DNA from: an uncultured Anaeroplasmataceae bacterium
GTDB taxonomy: Bacteria; Bacillota_I; Bacilli_A; Acholeplasmatales; Anaeroplasmataceae
DNA length: 64,000 nt
Reading direction: 5' to 3'
NCBI GenBank assembly: GCA_910579215.1
Contig: CAJTTN010000004.1
Location: 132,364 to 196,363, forward strand
The notes under the pieces are model-generated. The model was not told the origin of the DNA and did not search any database. It worked only from the letters and a program-made list of their open reading frames with translations. Below, piece after piece: positions 62,201-64,000 of this stretch. A program made the translations under genes and the position numbers. Numbering within the stretch: position 1 is the first letter of the stretch; each line of letters starts with the position of its first letter.

Positions 62201-63502
62201 ATGTTAGTAGTGACAAAATTTGGTGGTTCATCTTTATCATGTGCTACCCAGTTTGCTAAAGTAAAAAGAATTGTTGAATCAGATGCAAAAAGAAAAATAG
62301 TTGTTGTTTCTGCATTAGGGAAAAGAGATGCCTCAGACACTAAAATTACAGATTTATTATATATTTTGCATGCACACTTGAAGTATGGTGTTCCTTATGA
62401 AGAAATTTGGAATATGGTCGTTACACGTTTTTTAGATATTAAAGCGGAGCTTCATTTGCAATATGATATTATGGCTGATTTAGAAGGTCTAAAGCTAGAG
62501 TTAAATAAAGGAATAGCAGAAGATTATCTAGTTTCTCGTGGAGAGTATCTAACAGCCAAATTAATGAGTGATTACTTAGGATATACATTTGTAGATGCTA
62601 AGGATCTCATTTGTTTTAATTATGATGGTAAAATTGATTATGCACTTACAGAAAAGAAAGTTAAGCTAGCATTTTCAGAATATGGTATTATTGTAGTTCC
62701 AGGCTTTTATGGAGCTTATCCTAATGGCAGTGTAAAGCTATTGTCTCGTGGTGGCTCAGATGTCACAGGTTCAATTTTAGCAAAATGTCTAAATGTTTCT
62801 TTATATGAGAATTGGACAGATGTTTCAGGTATTTTGGCGGCAGATCCAAGAATCATAGATCATCCTAAAGCTATAAAGGAAATTACGTATGAGGAACTAC
62901 GTGAGCTTTCCTATATGGGAGCAAATGTTTTACATGAAGAAACTGTATTCCCAGTTCAAAGCTTAAATATTCCTATTAATTTAAAAAATACAAATGATCC
63001 AAATCATCCAGGAACCTTGATTAAAAATATTTGTGATGATAAAACAGATATTGTAACTGGCTTAGCTGGAAAAAAAGAATTTGTATCCTTTGATATTTCA
63101 AAAAATCATATGTCAAATGAAATTGGCTTTTTGAGAAAGGCCTTAACTATTTTTGAAAAATATCAGGTTTCTGTGGAACATATTCCTTCAGGAATCGATA
63201 GCTTTTCTGTAGTTGTACCTCAAGATAGTGTTGAGAAATCTCAGTATGAAATTATTACGGAATTAAAAAAAGCGTTAGGAGCTGAGGTATCCTTAGATGA
63301 GGATATCGCATTGGTTGCTGTAGTAGGAAGAAATATGGCTGGTAAAAGTGGAATCTGTGGAATGATTTTTGAAACTCTTGGAAGCCATAATATCAATGTT
63401 AAGCTTTTAGCACAAGGTCCCTCAGAATTAAATATTATTATTGGTGTTTCACAAAAGGATTATGAGGCAACCTTAAAGGCTTTATATCAAAAACTATTAT
63501 AA
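62201..63502 (+). CDS. lysC: Aspartokinase
   Basis: A 433-residue monofunctional aspartate kinase. The N-terminus is VTKFGGSSLS, then VSRGEYLTAKLM, VPGFYGAYPNG, LSRGGSDVTGSILA and WTDVSGILAADPR. Two C-terminal ACT domains follow (around residues 300-433). It phosphorylates aspartate, the first step of the pathway. Being under the lysine riboswitch, it is probably the lysine-responsive isozyme. Last gene of the operon, 10 bases after asd. Confidence 0.95.
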   Translation: MLVVTKFGGSSLSCATQFAKVKRIVESDAKRKIVVVSALGKRDASDTKITDLLYILHAHLKYGVPYEEIWNMVVTRFLDIKAELHLQYDIMADLEGLKLELNKGIAEDYLVSRGEYLTAKLMSDYLGYTFVDAKDLICFNYDGKIDYALTEKKVKLAFSEYGIIVVPGFYGAYPNGSVKLLSRGGSDVTGSILAKCLNVSLYENWTDVSGILAADPRIIDHPKAIKEITYEELRELSYMGANVLHEETVFPVQSLNIPINLKNTNDPNHPGTLIKNICDDKTDIVTGLAGKKEFVSFDISKNHMSNEIGFLRKALTIFEKYQVSVEHIPSGIDSFSVVVPQDSVEKSQYEIITELKKALGAEVSLDEDIALVAVVGRNMAGKSGICGMIFETLGSHNINVKLLAQGPSELNIIIGVSQKDYEATLKALYQKLL

Positions 63503-63524
63503 GGCTTAAATTGCGCTATAAACA

Positions 63525-63552
63525 AATTGCTTAGCTATAGGCGAAGCATTTT
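63525..63552 (+). terminator. Possible weak terminator just after lysC
   Basis: AATTGCTTAGC pairs imperfectly with GGCGAAGCATT, followed by TTTGG. It could end part of the lysine operon transcripts. Confidence 0.35.
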
Positions 63553-63595
63553 GGCTACTGGTGTAGAAGCATAGAAGTGAATTGAATAAAATAAG

Positions 63596-63645
63596 AACTG
63601 TGAAAAAACTGGATTTTAAAAAATTAGGATTTCACAGTTTTTTTT
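63596..63645 (+). terminator. Terminator of the lysine operon
   Basis: AACTGTGAAA pairs with TTTCACAGTT and is followed by T6. Confidence 0.88.
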
Positions 63646-63735
63646 GATTATTAAAATAAAAAAATTGGAATTAAGTATGAAACGAATGTATATTACATCT
63701 TTTTTATGTCTTAGGAAATTGTAAAAGAGGGAGAA

Positions 63736-63843
63736 ATGAAGAAGAACACAAAAAGACCTATACCTGAATTTGTAGGAATAGGCAAGAAAAACATTGTACC
63801 TGGTATAATAATTGTTAAAAAAGATACAAATGTGATTATGTAA
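63736..63843 (+). CDS. Possible 35-residue peptide
   Basis: GGGAG lies 6 bases before an ATG that opens 35 codons (MKKNTKRPIPEFVGIGKKN to a TAA). The peptide is basic and has no recognisable family. It may be a chance frame. Confidence 0.2.
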   Translation: MKKNTKRPIPEFVGIGKKNIVPGIIIVKKDTNVIM

Positions 63844-63924
63844 TTAGAGAAAAGATATTTGCATATATGAATGATGTTTTGTTAGTTATAAATATCATTA
63901 GTAATTAAGATAAATAAAAAAAGG

Positions 63925-64000
63925 GGGCTGTAAAAACTAGCATAGTAAATAGTACCCCAAGTCAAGGACACAATAAAAAAAAGATGTATTATTTAATTGG
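63925..64000. mobile_element. Possible IS-element end (IS3-like) cut by the window edge
   Basis: GGGGGCTGTAAAAAC followed by AGTACCCCAAGTCAAGGACA recalls the terminal sequences of IS3-type elements (TGTACCCC...GACA). No transposase is in the window, so this is only a hint. Confidence 0.25.

Larger units (their letters stand above)
63646..64000. other. Gene-poor window end
   Basis: AT-rich. It holds one possible short ORF (63736-63843) and a possible IS end near 63930; nothing else is recognised. Confidence 0.5.

Noticed and set aside
1..64000. CRISPR array.
   Set aside because: No series of regularly spaced identical repeats was seen on reading the window.

Overview
The window looks like chromosomal DNA of an anaerobic, low-GC member of the Firmicutes, from the Bacilli/Erysipelotrichia/Mollicutes-like side. 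The coding bias is strongly AT-rich. TAA, TAG and TGA all end genes, so the standard code is in use. TTG and GTG starts are frequent. The cell makes a wall (MurD, a PASTA-bearing class B PBP, a SEDS protein, the DAP/lysine pathway) and isoprenoids by the MEP route (IspG). It makes NAD de novo, disposes of electrons through a HydCBA-type [FeFe] hydrogenase, and carries a bile-salt-hydrolase/penicillin-acylase relative, which suits a gut inhabitant. The exact taxon cannot be fixed from sequence reading alone.

Layout. 1-2778: 3' part of a large, probably extracellular protein with Ig-like repeats and a C-terminal metallo-beta-lactamase domain. 2.9-6.1 kb: murD and a tandem pair of degV genes whose first 347 bases are identical. 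6.3-10.5 kb: hydC-hydB-hydA. 10.5-12.1 kb, minus strand: a gene graveyard holding the two ends of ABC-F gene(s) around a broken MATE gene. 12.4-16.7 kb: a small XRE regulator, PBP and ispG (minus), rpmG and an MBL hydrolase. 16.7-21.4 kb: hrcA-grpE-dnaK-dnaJ behind a strong promoter with two CIRCE operators. 21.5-26.3 kb: rsmE, mtaB, rpsU, an SGNH hydrolase and a convergent ftsW/rodA gene. 26.4-27.9 kb: a Fur-family regulator with a palindromic operator, a metal exporter-like membrane protein and a small TPR-like protein. 28.4-30.2 kb: a two-gene minus-strand accessory unit (KilA-N protein plus an HTH-flavoprotein fusion) beside tRNA-Glu. 30.3-38.5 kb: cytidylate-kinase-like, flavin reductase, Smr-like and GNAT genes, nadBCA, an ABC-F gene and rlmD.

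38.5-45.2 kb is the main accessory region. The last codons of rlmD recur, diverged, about 1.8 kb downstream. Between the copies lie a structured RNA of DUF3800-motif type, a broken DUF3800 gene and a broken winged-helix fragment. Next comes an intact four-gene operon of a cysteine-free secreted protein, two half-size permeases and an ABC ATPase, followed by a BspA-like leucine-rich-repeat remnant. A 5'-truncated permease of the same topology at 53.9 kb and a shared 37-bp repeat (40.6 and 54.9 kb) suggest a second, decayed locus of this kind.

45.4-57.2 kb: parE-parC (ParC with a long acidic tail), an EF-G-like GTPase with an altered G3 motif, the Ntn hydrolase, a YgjV-like membrane protein, HU and an ankyrin protein. 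57.2-63.5 kb: a lysine riboswitch controlling lysA-dapF-dapA-dapB-asd-lysC. The dapF product has serine where both catalytic cysteines are expected. The window ends in a gene-poor stretch with a possible IS end.
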